Source of the DNA: Diphasiastrum complanatum
Lineage: Eukaryota; Streptophyta; Lycopodiopsida; Lycopodiales; Lycopodiaceae
Length of the DNA: 64,000 nt
Direction of reading: 5' to 3'
Assembly: GCA_029204225.1 (NCBI GenBank)
Contig: CM055111.1
Coordinates: 47,421,224-47,485,223 of the forward strand
In this document: positions 35,844 to 45,490 of the stretch, in pieces
Position numbering within the stretch: the stretch's first letter is position 1
Layout of the letters: each line of letters begins with the position of its first letter
Position numbers and translations under genes: made by a program
Notes under the pieces: model-generated
The model's input: only the letters and a program-made list of their open reading frames with translations
What the model was told of the DNA's origin: nothing
Databases searched by the model: none

Positions 35844-38800
35844 GTAAGTTTTTGTCAACTATGATCTGCTGGAGCATTTGTGAGTCAGCTTGTGAAACAT
35901 CTAGCATGGAGCTTCTATTATATAGACATCTCCATCATAAAGTGATGCATCTAAATTCTTCTTTGCATAGTCACGACAAACTTTGATCCGAGATGTTTAA
36001 AACCTTCCTAGAATCTTTTGATTTGAATGCTTGCTTAAATCCTAGACAGAATCTGAAACTTGTTATTATAAGTTTTCTCATGTAGCCATAGTAGCAACCA
36101 AACTCATTTCAAGCCCGTTGAGTTTCAAACACGTTTGAACTTTGAAATAGCTTTTGTTATATTGGAAAACAAAACCCATTTACACCTATTTGTGCCTTGT
36201 CACCTATTTGCAAGATACCATAAGGTTGTGCATGTTCCTATGCTCCTTAATGTAGTCTTTTTTGTATAACAAATAATGAGCAATTTTTTCTACAAAATAT
36301 AGAAAAAATTCAATTTACTGAAAGCCCTAAAATTGAAAGAAGCTTTTAAATGTTTGGTTGATTTTTCCAAATGTTTCAAACGTTTCAAACTTGAAACGAT
36401 TGGTTGCTACCATGCATGTAGCAATCAATGCCGTATTTTTGGAAGCTAGGGAATGTTTGAGAGGTGAAATTAACGTGATCTATGTAAAAGAGTCATCCTT
36501 GAAGATGTGTATTCTTGGCTGCACTTTCTCTTGGATAACTTGCATATTTCTCTAGGTGATTCTCTTTGTCAACAAACAATAGGTTTTCCCATGGGTACTA
36601 ATTGTGCTGTTCATCTAGCTAACTTTTATCTTTTCTCTTATGAATATGAATATATACAAAGATTAGTTTCTTGTGGTACTTGTCCCATCTTATTGCATAA
36701 ATGAACTCATGTTAGAAGATATATTGATGACCTATTTGTTCCTGATCTTCCTAATTTTGGTAGTTTTCTATATAAAGACCCTAAAGTTTTTGGTGGAGGA
36801 ATCTCTCCTAAAGACTCACGTGATCTTAATTGAACAACTAGTGATGATAAGTGCAATTTTTTAGACCTGTCTATAAGCCAGGCTAGGTCAGGTTTTTTGG
36901 TTGATGTTTTTGATAAAAGGCTGCAGCCAGAATAAGGTAACTCGAACATGATTCACATGCCTCATATTTCTTCAAATATTTCGGATTCTGTTAAATATGG
37001 AGTGATCACTTCTCAAATCTACATGTTTTCTCGTCTTTGTACTAGTAGAGATGCTTTTTGTAGACCAGTGAATTATGATCTTTATCATTATTTTTTCTTT
37101 CTTCTTACTAGTTGTCTTTTGCTTCTTAGTCAACACTGGGTCTACCCAACAGAATCCGGATTCTTTCAAAGCCCAGTTAACAACTTATGCTTGGGTACTG
37201 ATGAGAAGACATAAGCAATGCTGTTTGGCTAAGAGTTTTTGTTTATTGAATTTTATATTTTTGTTGTGACTTAGATCCTTTGACTTTTTGAGTTGCTTGT
37301 ATATTGTTAATGTTTACTTCGTTCATGATATTATTCATCATAACTTTTTCTTTGAAAGAAACTTTATTTGCACTTTGTAACATAGATCTAGCGGTACCAG
37401 GATCCGCAAATCCCGGTACCGCGGATCCACACTGGTACCGCGGATCCATACTGATCCGCGGTACCATAATATATTAAATTTTTTTAATATTAATATTTAA
37501 TATTTTTTTTTAAATATATATATATATATTTTTTATTGTATTCTAGTGGGCAATATGGGTATCAGCTTGAAGCTGTTAACGAGAGCAATCCATTTCAAGG
37601 TAAATTTATAGCTAAAACAATATCTTTTGGCTTTTTTTGGGCAGATACAGCACTAAATAATATTAGGAAAAAATATTAAAAAAAATAAAAAAATAATATA
37701 TTGTGGTACCACAATATGTACTATACTCAAAACCTTTTGGATATTGAGCTTCTGCATGAAAAGAAATCTTTCGGGTTGTTAGATGTATCATGTAGTATTG
37801 ACCATCAGCATTCACAAAATCAGGTAAAGATCCAACATGATAGAGAGCAATATGAAAGGCAGTGCCAAGTTTCTAAGCAGGAAAGTCAAAATCGCTGGAA
37901 GCTGGAAAAGGTGAGGTCCTTTTCTTTGTATCAAATCACTGTATTAATAAGATAGTGTGGTCCTTGCGTATTATCAGGAAACATCTGTTTCAAGGTAAAA
38001 CCAGTAATAAGTCTTGTTTAACGGATTCAAATCATGAGGCTCTTGTACTTTAGTGAATGCTACTGAAGCTGTGAAGCATATTTCCAGGCATAGTCGCTAC
38101 AGGGTGCTAAGTTGCTTTTGCTTTATGTCTGCCTTTACCTCCATTATGTGAGCATTAGTTCTCTGATGTCCTTGTATCTATGAATTTTAGGGATTGTTAA
38201 TGCACAAGTCTGCATGAAGTTAAAAGTTCTTCAGATCTGACTAGGCTCGAAAATCAGCAAAATTTTGATTAGGTTGAAGGTTTTAGAGAACTCCTATTCA
38301 AAGTATACACCAAATGGGAATACTTTCATTTCTCGTCTCTTCTCCTTTATTCATCTCCAAGTGCTCGTCGGTCTCCGTTTGACTGCAAACTTGCTTTACA
38401 TTTTCTCCTCAATCTTTTGGTTTCCCCAATGTCACCATGCTTGCTTTTTGAAATTATCACTCAATACTACTACCTATCTGGCACCATTTGGTACTTAACA
38501 ATATGTTGCCGTATGTACAGAATGTGTTAAAAATTGTAATGAAACGAATTTGCCTATAAAATCCCCGAACTCCACTCATCTGAAAAAGGCTGCCAGTAGC
38601 AAGAGGAGAGGGGTGGTTGGAGATATTAGTTGTGGTTCCATTTGAGTGAAACGACTTCACATCGAGGGTTTTATCCTCATGCAGAGTACAATAGTAGGTT
38701 TTTTACTATCGCTAGTTTCAGTTTTGTGTTTTTTTTCTGCATGGTAGTTTTTCAATGTTTTTACTTGTTTTAGGGAAACTAATGATGGAGACATCATTTT

Positions 38801-41800
38801 TGGGCAGTAGGCATCATTTATCACCTCCCCAGTAGTGTTAGTACGTCCATTGTTGGTTTTAGCTCATGTGTTTTGTTCTTTTGCTTAAATTAGGCCTTTT
38901 CTAGGGTTTAGGCCATACGGGAGTGTGTTAGGGTGGTGTTTACGGCACGTCCCGGAACCCTAATGGGATTCCGGATCACGCTCCGGAATGCGCAACTTTG
39001 GCCCCCCAATCTTTGGGGCTGGGTTTTTACATAACGTTGGCCCATATTTTAGGTTTTTTGCATACTGTAGGCTCATTTTTAGTATTACCGTGCATGCTAT
39101 CATCAATATGTTTAGAGCTTGAAGAGGAAAAGGCAAAAAGGACCACCCTAAAATTTATTATTTTCCGTAAATACCTCTCATTTGTACCCTATATGCTACC
39201 TGCTGGTCTTTATTCAAATTTGAGGTTTTTTTTGGTGACGGATTTGTTGGTCTAAGGCTTTGTGTGAGACTCCTTTGTTATATCTTTCACTATTCTAATG
39301 AATTGGTGACAAGGATGTTGTGACATCTTAATCATCAATGTAGTCCATTCAAATTGTGGAATCCAGTGTTGCATATGATGATGCTTTAAATACTGTTTTG
39401 CAGAACGTTGAACACAAATGTCAGAGCCAAGTCTAGGTTAACTTTTATACATTTTTAGCACATCTGAGCCAGATGCAGCATAAACAAACAGGTGCATAAA
39501 TCCTATTGAGGGTTACGCATTTAAAATTGTCTTCTCAGAGTATCATTAGACTGCCTTTGTTTGAAACTTAGTTGCCCGTTCCGGAACGGAACGCGTTCTG
39601 GAACGTGTGTTCTGTTCCGGAAGTTGGCCAAATTTTTTTTAGATTAAGGAATGCAATCAAGATATATAGCGTGGCTGAGAAAGCGATTCTAGCTCGGATA
39701 TAGATAATGTGGTTTTTAACAAAGCAATGGAGATTAAGGAATGGTCAGAGTAGTATGTCCGAATATAAGGAGGACAGGATGTCGAAGCTACAAGATGTTC
39801 CAACCAAGGATCAGCAAGACAACAAGCGTCGTGATACTGCAGAAAAACGTAGTAATCAGATAACCACGGTCTCCTACTGGAAGCTCTTCCGTTATGCAGA
39901 TTTGCTTGATGTGACGGTAATGGTGGTAGGGGCAGTAGCAGCAGTGGTTAATGGATTCGTATTCCCAGCAATGTTCAGGCCCATGTCATCCACGGGTTTG
40001 AGACTCTCCGGAACGATCCCTCCAAGCTTACAGAGACGATGCATCTCAAATATAGCGATTCTAGGATCAACGTGTTTGTTAAAATAGCGATTCTAGGATC
40101 GTGTTTGGTAAAATTGATTTCTTTGTTAAAAATTACACATCATTGATTTCAAAACAATGATTTCAAATCGATTTCTGATCCGTAGCGTCCCTCAATGCTG
40201 TTTTTTTTTTCTCTAAAAAAACGTTCCGACCCAAAATGGTCGGAACGGGCTTCTAAGGTTTGAAAAGAAAACCTTCTAGATGTGGTCTTACTTTTTCAGT
40301 GAAGCTTTAGAATTGTTGGCCCCATTTTGTAGGCAGGATATATAGTAACTAATCAAAGTTGCATGTTCCGTTCTGGAACGTGTTCCAGAACATTAACTTT
40401 TTTTGTCTGTTTTTTCAAAAGCTGCCAATATGGGTATCTTGTGAAAGGATTTCAAAAGAGCAGTGCTGTTGCTTGGTTTCAGATGTTTAACCCCCAATAT
40501 CCATTATTCACTTCAATCAGATACTGAAGCAAATGAACATCAGATACTGAAGCAAATTGTTTTTGCAGATATATTCATTAACTATTCATTTCAATTTTAT
40601 CTGCTTCAGTATTTTTGCTATTTATTTGGATCGCAACCAGCGGTGGATCCCTGCCCAATGAGAAAAAATTGCAAATTTTTTGGCGATCCAGGACAGCGTT
40701 TCTGGCCCCAGATCGCAGGCGATCTGGATCGTTTTTGCAACGGATTGCGATCCGCTGCAATTCAGTACTAGTTTTCAAATGACATGCTTGGAATTGCATT
40801 TATCATTTTGCAATCAGTTTATGAACTGAGATTTGGTTAATTTTCGGTTTTTTTTCAGTTTGAGAAAGACAAAGACAAGTGCCATATCTTTTGTCCAAAT
40901 TCAATTAATAAACTCAAAATAGTGTTCACCTTGGGTACACTCCATCAAAAGAAAAGCGGGGGCAAATTGTTTTATTTCACAGAATATTTGCCTGTATAAC
41001 CTGTACAAACTGACATCAGTCATAGGCAGATCCGTAGGTGTAGTGGAGGTAGGGGAAAAGGGGGAGCTCTTATTCCCAAAAATATCATGCTGTAACTGCG
41101 CTGTACCAGCAATCTGCTGCTACAGCAGCTGTTACAGCGCAACAGCTGCTGTAGCAGAATGTTTCTGCTGCTGCGTTGGATCAGGAGATGCAGTAGCGAA
41201 CTGCTGCTGCATCGCTGCTGTTGCAGCGATCTCAGCCACCGTTGCAGCCATGGGAGTAGAGGAGGACGGGACAGGAGGGGGCCAGCCACAGCCCCCACTT
41301 TCTTTCTCGGCATGGAGGTGCTAGGGAATGGAGTGATGGAGCAGCGCTAGAGCATACTTTTTCTTCCAAATGTAAACTAGTTGCTTCACATTTACCTTAT
41401 AGGCTTTATATATTTGCTGCTTTTGTTTCTTGTGTTTTCTAAAATAATTCCTTCACATTCACATTAAAGGTCTTATATATTTGCTGCTTTTGTCTTGCAG
41501 GTCGATAGGGTAGGCAAAAAGGATGAGACTGAGCTTGAAAAAGGAATGGGACGTGAAGTTTTGCCACAAGAAGCTGCGCGGAATGGGATGAATGGGTCAT
41601 TTCACCGAGCAGTCAATGAGGAAGGATACATGTCTATGGAGAAATCTGTGCCAGCTATGAGAAGAGGAGATGTCTCTCAAGCCTCCCAGTCAGGATCAAA
41701 GGCAAGCAGGTACTTTGATAAAGCAGAGTCTGAGTATGGGAAGGATAGATGGGCTGGAAAAGATCTGTTGAGCGATGAAGGTATGCGTGTAAAAGATAGG

Positions 41801-44068
41801 CAGCTTTCCAATAGAAGACATACTTTTGTTGATGTACAACAAGAAGCAGTGTCGAAGGGTGGTACGCGCTATGATAATTCTACACCAGCGCATACTGGAA
41901 GAGATATAAATCACCGACAGAATACTCAAGGAGCTAGAAGAGATAGATTTGTGTATGATGCACCGTTATCAAGTAGAGCAAGCAACAAACTTGGTAGTAC
42001 AAAGGAAGCTGTTCAAGGACAGCTCTTAAATACTGAACGTGTGCAGCCAAGAACTGTGGGAGAAGCTATGAACCAGGGACACTTGTATTCAGTTACCGGA
42101 GAAACATCTCACAGTGATGTGAGAAAATTGGCAGTTCGAGGAGAGCTGCAGTTCCAAAAAGTAAGACTTGGAACAGGGAAAGTCTTTGAAAGTCGAGATC
42201 AACTAGTCAGAAAAGACGATGTAGCCCTAAAAGCGAGCTTAAGGCATTCAGACAAGCTTCAAAACAAAGATCAAACTCTTCACAGCAGGGAAGAGAAAAT
42301 GGGAAGGATTGGGATTGACAATCAGCTTAGGTTTGGACCTGTCTATCGACCTCCAAGTGCACGAACACCAAGGTTGCCAATCTCAGAAACACCAAGCCCA
42401 CAACAAGCACAAAAACCAAGCCCGCAACAAGCACAAACACCAAACCCACCAACATCACAAAATGAGACGACTTATTATTTTGATGAGTTGGATGCCGAGG
42501 TGGGATCTCAGGAAAATTTTCAGCCTGGTGCAAGTACTTCAAGAATCTCCTTATCTAATGCAAACCCTTTTCAGAGGAAAGGAACGTTTGAAGGAAGAAA
42601 CGCTTCACAGGTTGCAGGTTCTCCATGGAAAGATGCCAGCTTTGAAAATACGGAGTCACAGTCAGCAAGAGTTTTCTTTGAGAAGAGCGATATTCATGGA
42701 ACTGGAACATCTAATAATGCAGACTCTACTCCTCCAAGATGGGTTAATCCTCAGTTAGGAAAAGAAGTACCTGTGATGCCCGTGTCAAAGTCGAATTTTG
42801 ACGCTGGGAGACAGAATAGATACATTGATTCACCTATGACAAATGCAATCAAACTCGAAGCTGAAAATATCGAGAAATTTGTGGTGAATTTTGACACTCA
42901 AAAACAGAAAAGGCGGATTGGATATTTGAACTTAAATAGAGAAGATGGTGCGCAGAAAAGTTTGAGCAACTTTTCCGGTGCTTCTTCAGGCAATGGGCCT
43001 TCAGAGCAGCAAGAGGATCTTTCCAAGAAATCAGGTTACTATCACAGTGGAAAGCAAACAGGAGCCAAAGATCTTGCAGGAAAAGTTCACAGTACCAATC
43101 TTGTAGCTTCTGGAAGTTCTGCCCAGCCATATCAATCTCAAGCTGCCTCTGGTGATGAGCATCCTAGCAACACCACCCAGAAGGCAAGGTTACTGGGTGG
43201 GTCCGCGAAGAGCAAAGATAGAAGGCATTTCAGCAACAATTTAAGGGAAGATACTTATAGTCCCAAAGGGGCTCCTACTCAAGATTCTGTATATAGCGAT
43301 ATCCCTGATCCTTCAGCATTCAAATCTTCTCTGGAGTTGAGTATTTCTGGCTTTAGGAACAAAGAGAATGCAACAAGGATAATTGAGGCAAATAACAACT
43401 ACGAAGTAACTGGGGTGGCCACACATGACGAGTTTGAAGAAAGTTGGAGCTCACCATCTTTTCCCATTAACTCTTTGCCTAAAGTAAAGAGCGCGGAAGG
43501 TGTTTCTAGCAAGGCCTGGAGGTGGGGGGATGTGGTCGATGAAGCTGATGAAGCTGATGAAATGGAATTCGGTCCCTTGAAAATGAAGGCCGAGAACAAC
43601 TGGTCAGAAAAAGGACTGGCTGAATATGGTGGCAGGGTAGACACAATTACATCATCCCTTCCCAATGCAGCACAACAGCAGAAGAATTTTGTTGAGCACA
43701 GCCATCATATGGAAAGCAGGACAGTTGTCAAAGATGCTCCAAACAACATTGCTATCTTGGGTCAAACTTCAGCCAAGAAGAGTGTCTGGGAACGACTTGG
43801 GCCTCGCGAAGCTGCAACTGACAGATTGGACAAAACAAAATCTGCTGGTGATGGCCTTGTAATGAAGCCACCATATAGAAGCTCAAATTTTGATAGATCA
43901 CATACAGGCAACACATCACGTGGTAGGCAAGACACCCATTTCAGCGAATTCAACACTTTCCCGATTAACACTGGTGAAGCAGAACTGGTGCAAACATACA
44001 AAGATGAGAAGCAGAAGCGTGGCAAACTTGAATTGTATGTGCCTCGTCGAAGTTCACATAATTTTTGA
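34269..44068 (+). CDS. Unrecognised plant gene, four-exon model, about 1434 residues
   Basis: Exons 34269-35843, 37566-37599, 37783-37910 and 41501-44068 join in phase (0, 1, 0) with GT-AG ends: GTAAGT, GTAAAT and GTGAGG donors, and the last acceptor TGTCTTGCAG. I do not recognise the protein. The first 525 residues are very acidic and include a 17-residue tandem repeat. The last 855 are rich in S, K, R, N and Q and look disordered. They include a proline/glutamine patch (PSPQQAQ repeats), AWRWGDVVDEADEADEMEFG, KKSVWERLG and a basic end KRGKLELYVPRRSSHNF. Such composition suits a nuclear or RNA-associated scaffold, but that is a guess. The two small exons are the weakest part; exon 2 could start at 37547. 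The start is the first of two ATGs in an open frame. Confidence 0.65.
34554..34949 (+). repeat. 51-bp coding minisatellite, about 7.7 copies
   Basis: Residues 96-227 are 17-residue units of consensus LPEMHDINSxxEVEGPI, with each copy diverged at several positions. Wholly in frame, so it expands the protein without breaking it. Confidence 0.9.
36430..37095 (+). pseudogene. Second Penelope-like reverse transcriptase relic, in intron 1
   Basis: In shifting frames: LHFLLDNLHISLGDSLCQQ and IGFPMGTNCAVHLANFYLF (about 36580-36640), then HVRRYIDDLFVPDLPNFGSF (about 36708-36765), CNFLDLSIS (about 36850) and SNISDSVKYGVITSQIYMFS (about 36970-37030). This is the Penelope-type order: GxPMG, RYIDD, FLDL, then K-G-I-T-Q. 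Different in sequence from the relic at 25655-27165, so the window samples two lineages. No GIY-YIG domain is visible. Confidence 0.75.
37391..37465. repeat. Palindromic-word island 1 (GGTACCGCGGATCC)
   Basis: GGTACCGCGGATCC at 37415-37428 and 37434-37447, its inverted form GATCCGCGGTACC at 37453-37465, and GCGGTACCAGGATCCGC at 37391-37407. Set in very AT-rich DNA. Confidence 0.85.
37566..37599 (+). CDS. Exon 2 of the unrecognised gene (tentative)
   Basis: Chosen because the acceptor after ATCAG restores phase 0 from exon 1 and the donor AAG/GTAAAT is good. The better-looking acceptor at 37547 (TTCTAG) would break the frame unless exon 1 ends elsewhere. Confidence 0.4.
37697..37716. repeat. 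20-bp perfect palindrome
   Basis: ATATTGTGGTACCACAATAT, sharing the GGTACC core of island 1, about 230 bp from it. Confidence 0.9.
37783..37910 (+). CDS. Exon 3 of the unrecognised gene (tentative)
   Basis: The acceptor TTGTTAG gives the right phase after exon 2. It encodes a hydrophilic stretch (QHDREQYERQCQVSKQESQ) ending KLEK before GTGAGG. Confidence 0.5.
38951..38992. repeat. Palindromic-word island 2 (TTCCGG/CCGGAA)
   Basis: CCCGGAACCC, GGGATTCCGG and CTCCGGAATG fold into an imperfect stem within 42 bases. Confidence 0.6.
39573..39621. repeat. Palindromic-word island 3 (GTTCCGGAACG)
   Basis: CGTTCCGGAACGGAACGCG, TTCTGGAACG and TGTTCCGG in both orientations. Related words recur at 40222-40250 (CGTTCCGACC, GGTCGGAACGG) and 40367-40392 (GTTCCGTTCTGGAACGTGTTCC). 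Confidence 0.8.
39753..39988 (+). pseudogene. Captured first-exon fragment of an ABCB-type transporter
   Basis: Reads MSEYKEDRMSKLQDVP to SYWKLFRYADLLDVTVMVVG then AAVVNGFVFPAM. This is the N-terminal lead-in and first membrane segment of plant P-glycoprotein-type (ABCB) transporters, which run to about 1250 residues. Only about 75 residues are present. Just after it, from 39989, another frame reads AHVIHGFETLRNDPSK, possibly a second captured piece. There are no further ABCB domains, so it is not a functional gene. It lies between inverted repeats. Confidence 0.6.
40628..40762. repeat. Palindromic-word island 4 (GCGATCC/GGATCGC)
   Basis: GGCGATCCAGGACAG, CAGATCGCAGGCGATCTGG, GGATCG and TTGCGATCCGC pack several inverted copies into 135 bases. 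Confidence 0.75.
41090..41245. repeat. Palindromic-word island 5 (CAGCAGCTGCTG)
   Basis: CTGCTGCTACAGCAGCTGTTAC, CAACAGCTGCTGTAGCAG and CTGCTGCTGCATCGCTGCTG in both orientations. Open frames here (poly-S/C/A) are low-complexity artefacts. Confidence 0.75.
41501..44068 (+). CDS. Exon 4 (last) of the unrecognised gene
   Basis: 855 codons plus TGA from acceptor TGTCTTGCAG. Begins VDRVGKKDETELEK. Unbroken over 2.57 kb while neighbouring DNA is full of stops, which supports coding. Hydrophilic throughout, without a membrane segment. Confidence 0.8.
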   Translation, partial: VDRVGKKDETELEKGMGREVLPQEAARNGMNGSFHRAVNEEGYMSMEKSVPAMRRGDVSQASQSGSKASRYFDKAESEYGKDRWAGKDLLSDEGMRVKDRQLSNRRHTFVDVQQEAVSKGGTRYDNSTPAHTGRDINHRQNTQGARRDRFVYDAPLSSRASNKLGSTKEAVQGQLLNTERVQPRTVGEAMNQGHLYSVTGETSHSDVRKLAVRGELQFQKVRLGTGKVFESRDQLVRKDDVALKASLRHSDKLQNKDQTLHSREEKMGRIGIDNQLRFGPVYRPPSARTPRLPISETPSPQQAQKPSPQQAQTPNPPTSQNETTYYFDELDAEVGSQENFQPGASTSRISLSNANPFQRKGTFEGRNASQVAGSPWKDASFENTESQSARVFFEKSDIHGTGTSNNADSTPPRWVNPQLGKEVPVMPVSKSNFDAGRQNRYIDSPMTNAIKLEAENIEKFVVNFDTQKQKRRIGYLNLNREDGAQKSLSNFSGASSGNGPSEQQEDLSKKSGYYHSGKQTGAKDLAGKVHSTNLVASGSSAQPYQSQAASGDEHPSNTTQKARLLGGSAKSKDRRHFSNNLREDTYSPKGAPTQDSVYSDIPDPSAFKSSLELSISGFRNKENATRIIEANNNYEVTGVATHDEFEESWSSPSFPINSLPKVKSAEGVSSKAWRWGDVVDEADEADEMEFGPLKMKAENNWSEKGLAEYGGRVDTITSSLPNAAQQQKNFVEHSHHMESRTVVKDAPNNIAILGQTSAKKSVWERLGPREAATDRLDKTKSAGDGLVMKPPYRSSNFDRSHTGNTSRGRQDTHFSEFNTFPINTGEAELVQTYKDEKQKRGKLELYVPRRSSHNF

Positions 44069-45490
44069 GTGGCACAATTTAGTTTCTAGTTCTAGTCCTA
44101 GCTTGCAGTAAGCAATCAGATTCTTCACAGAACAATAGGCGAGCCGTTTTTCCTCTGAAGAAGGGACTTTTTTTAAAATCAGGTGCATACAGCCAAGAAA
44201 ATGGCTAGAAAAGGTTTGCATACAGCTTTCTCAGTTGTTGTGGCGCCCAAAAACAAGTAGTATGTGTTTTTGGAGCTCAAATACACCAAAAGTCTTCGAA
44301 TGGCAGGCATATTTGATAGAATATGGCATGTTTTAGCGAAAGTGATGCTAACTCAATGCGGAGATTACTTCAGTTGAGCACTTTGCATTGATGCACGAGT
44401 GCTAGAAATAATCATTTGTACGTGAATACTGCCCAGACAAGGTTTTATCTGGCAAATGTCGTTACCAAGACAGCAGTTTAAGTACAAGACTGACAAATTG
44501 CAAACTTGATAGACTTTTATTGATTTTATTGATAGACAAATTCCAAAATACTGTCATAAAATTGCTTTTTTGGTAGTTTGATATTGCCATTGCTGAGAAA
44601 TTTTTCTTCCTATAAAAATCAATCCTGAGTCCTGACTATGCAACTGATTCATGCAATGGGGAGTGTAGTGGCTTTGGTCTTGCTATCCTAGATGGCAAAA
44701 AAGCAATTCAACTACGGCATAAATTAAGATTACACCATGAATCTTGTGTCCAAAAGCACTTTAGGTCCTATATGTCATACGCTATGAACTGCTCCCAAAT
44801 CAAACATGATATTTTTCTAGCAAGTCCAAGGAGAAACTAAAATTCTAAGCTCCAATCATCATACACGTAAGCTTTATGGACACTTGGTTGCATATTGTTT
44901 GGATGTAATTATTGGTTGTTTGTGGAACAAACAAGTTCTCTACTTGGCATGCACATTTTTGTGTGTAATTTATAGAGGGTGTTATTGATGTCCCTCTTGG
45001 CGTTAATTTAGAGTTGGTCATTGGTCACAATATCTAGGCTTTGTGTCCAATTTGGGAGTTCCAACTCTATGCTCAGATTGGAATAGTGCTTATTGGTAGT
45101 ACATACACCAAAACAAAATATGATCTTATAGTCACAGGTAGTGCTATCTAGTGTCTATGGATTGAAGATCTTGCAAAGACAATTCAATAACAACAATGAT
45201 AATTGAATAAGCAACAATCACAATCAACAATGAACATTAGTGGTGACACACAAAAATGGATACGATGATGTGCTTGATATATTGATTATATAACACCACT
45301 CGTATACACATCAAGAAGTGGTCATCAAGGCACAAACCTCTTTCACTCCAAGAAGAGACAAAAAAAGTGCCCTTAGTAAGTAACCTCACTTCACAAGGTT
45401 TGGACTCTTAACTAATTGGGCTTATGAAATGCCCTTAAAATTCACAAACCCTCTCGTTTCATATATCATTATACCTCATTCATATCAGGG
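44069..45490. other. No gene recognised (3' flank of the unrecognised gene)
   Basis: AT-rich; would include the 3' untranslated region. No clear poly(A) signal chosen. Confidence 0.4.

Larger units (their letters stand above)
39555..40275 (+). mobile_element. Candidate DNA element carrying captured gene sequence
   Basis: Imperfect inverted repeats at both ends: left TTTGAAACTTAGTTGCCCG then TTCCG (39560-39582), right the inverse of TTCAAACCTTAGAAGCCCG then TTCCG (about 40241-40264). Subterminal GTTCCGGAACG words lie inside both ends. No target-site duplication found by eye. The interior holds the ABCB fragment. Confidence 0.5.
37911..41500 (+). other. Intron 3 of the unrecognised gene
   Basis: A 3.6-kb intron holding a captured ABCB fragment and palindromic-word islands 2 to 5. 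No additional exon is needed for phase, though one cannot be excluded. Confidence 0.55.

Noticed and set aside
37415-37465. KpnI-SacII-BamHI-like words suggesting a cloning vector remnant
   Set aside because: The words occur in direct and inverted copies without any other vector sequence, and similar islands with different words lie nearby, so a biological repeat is more likely.
41020-41350. Frames rich in S, C, A and L on both strands
   Set aside because: Produced by the CAGCAGCTG palindromic island, which is low complexity in every frame.
42309-42758. 149-codon frame overlapping exon 4 of the unrecognised gene
   Set aside because: Alternative frame of a proline/glutamine-rich stretch; the 856-codon frame is far longer and joins the splice acceptor in phase.
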